Source of the DNA: Clostridiales bacterium
Lineage (GTDB): Bacteria; Bacillota; Clostridia; Lachnospirales; JAQSXR01
Assembly (NCBI GenBank): GCA_029256575.1
Contig: JAQSXR010000004.1
Span: 66,514-130,513, forward strand
DNA: 64,000 nt
Reading direction: 5' to 3'
Within the stretch, counting starts at the first letter, position 1. Each line of letters starts with the position of its first letter. Both the position numbers and the translations under genes were made by a program. The notes under the pieces were generated by a model, which was not told where the DNA came from, made no database searches, and saw nothing but the letters and a program-made list of their open reading frames with translations. Shown here piece after piece: positions 63,800-64,000 of the stretch.

Positions 63800-64000
63800 T
63801 TATTTATGCTCATTTTTAGATATCTTCTCCAGTAATAGTAGTCTTTCCTTAATGTCTAACCCTCCTGCATAACCAATTAATTTACCATTTGATCCAATTA
63901 TCCTATGACATGGAACAACAATCGCGATTGGATTCTTGTTATTCGCCATTCCAACTGCACGGCAAGCCTTTTCGTTACCTACCATAATAGCTATTTCTTT
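63800..64000 (-). CDS. ogt: Methylated-DNA-protein cysteine methyltransferase, 3' part (5' end off window)
   Basis: The frame is open to the window edge (KEIAI before the first visible Met). The visible 66 residues include NNKNPIAIVVPCHRII, with the alkyl-accepting Cys in PCHR, and GKLIGYAGGLDIKERLLLLE. This is the DNA-binding/active domain of Ogt/MGMT, which repairs O6-alkylguanine by suicide transfer. The N-terminal part lies beyond position 64000. Confidence 0.93.
   Translation of the reverse strand, partial: KEIAIMVGNEKACRAVGMANNKNPIAIVVPCHRIIGSNGKLIGYAGGLDIKERLLLLEKISKNEHK

Overview
The window looks like chromosome from an anaerobic, AT-rich Clostridia (Firmicutes), most like a polysaccharide-degrading Lachnospiraceae such as the Lachnoclostridium phytofermentans group. 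That placement is inference. It rests on strong AGGAGG ribosome sites, TTGACA/TATAAT promoters, a SigI/RsgI pair, hybrid cluster protein, clostridial ferredoxin, a GH65 phosphorylase locus and a tryptophan T-box. I saw no rRNA, tRNA, CRISPR array, prophage or complete insertion sequence.

Left part (1-12.4 kb): an ABC exporter half with a large extracellular insertion; a 4Fe-4S ferredoxin; hcp with a Crp/Fnr regulator and a perfect palindrome before hcp; a CapA-like lipoprotein; ferritin. Next comes an rsgI - FMN-binding lipoprotein - sigI cluster, a second FMN-binding-type lipoprotein, a 56-residue conserved-looking small protein, and an azoreductase.

Sugar region (12.4-29 kb): first a LacI regulator, ABC importer, GH65 phosphorylase and beta-phosphoglucomutase. 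This is a complete uptake and phosphorolysis route for an alpha-glucobiose. Then UPF0316 and MgtC-type membrane proteins. Then a malF-malG-malE importer with a cytoplasmic GH13 enzyme, a divergent PHP phosphoesterase and a LacI regulator with a clear operator. Neither importer has its own ATPase here.

Middle (29-42.4 kb): an ArsR-like regulator with an MFS exporter, a DUF6512-type membrane protein, a WYL regulator with an SPL-like radical SAM protein, a Gly/Asp-repeat protein and an esterase. Next is a FtsX-type ABC system beside a two-component system and a diguanylate cyclase.

Tryptophan region (42.4-50 kb): a complete trpE-G-D-C-F-B-A operon behind a Trp T-box. It is split between trpD and trpC by about 700 bp of non-coding repeats: a purine-rich 12-mer array, a 234-nt near-palindrome (about 83 potential base pairs), and a 40-bp tandem array. 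Most array units carry a Shine-Dalgarno-like site and a 3-4 codon ORF. This is the most unusual segment of the window.

Right part (50-64 kb): an EamA transporter with a histidine-rich tail; a thioesterase; YbaN, GCAxxG and Mrp proteins; an AraC regulator; a ROK-PHP-MFS operon with a palindrome over its promoter; a YbaK protein; a TetR-controlled ABC-2 transporter whose ATPase gene appears degraded; a beta-propeller/GH13 amylase with an apparently damaged signal peptide; and the 3' end of an ogt-type DNA repair gene cut by the window edge.
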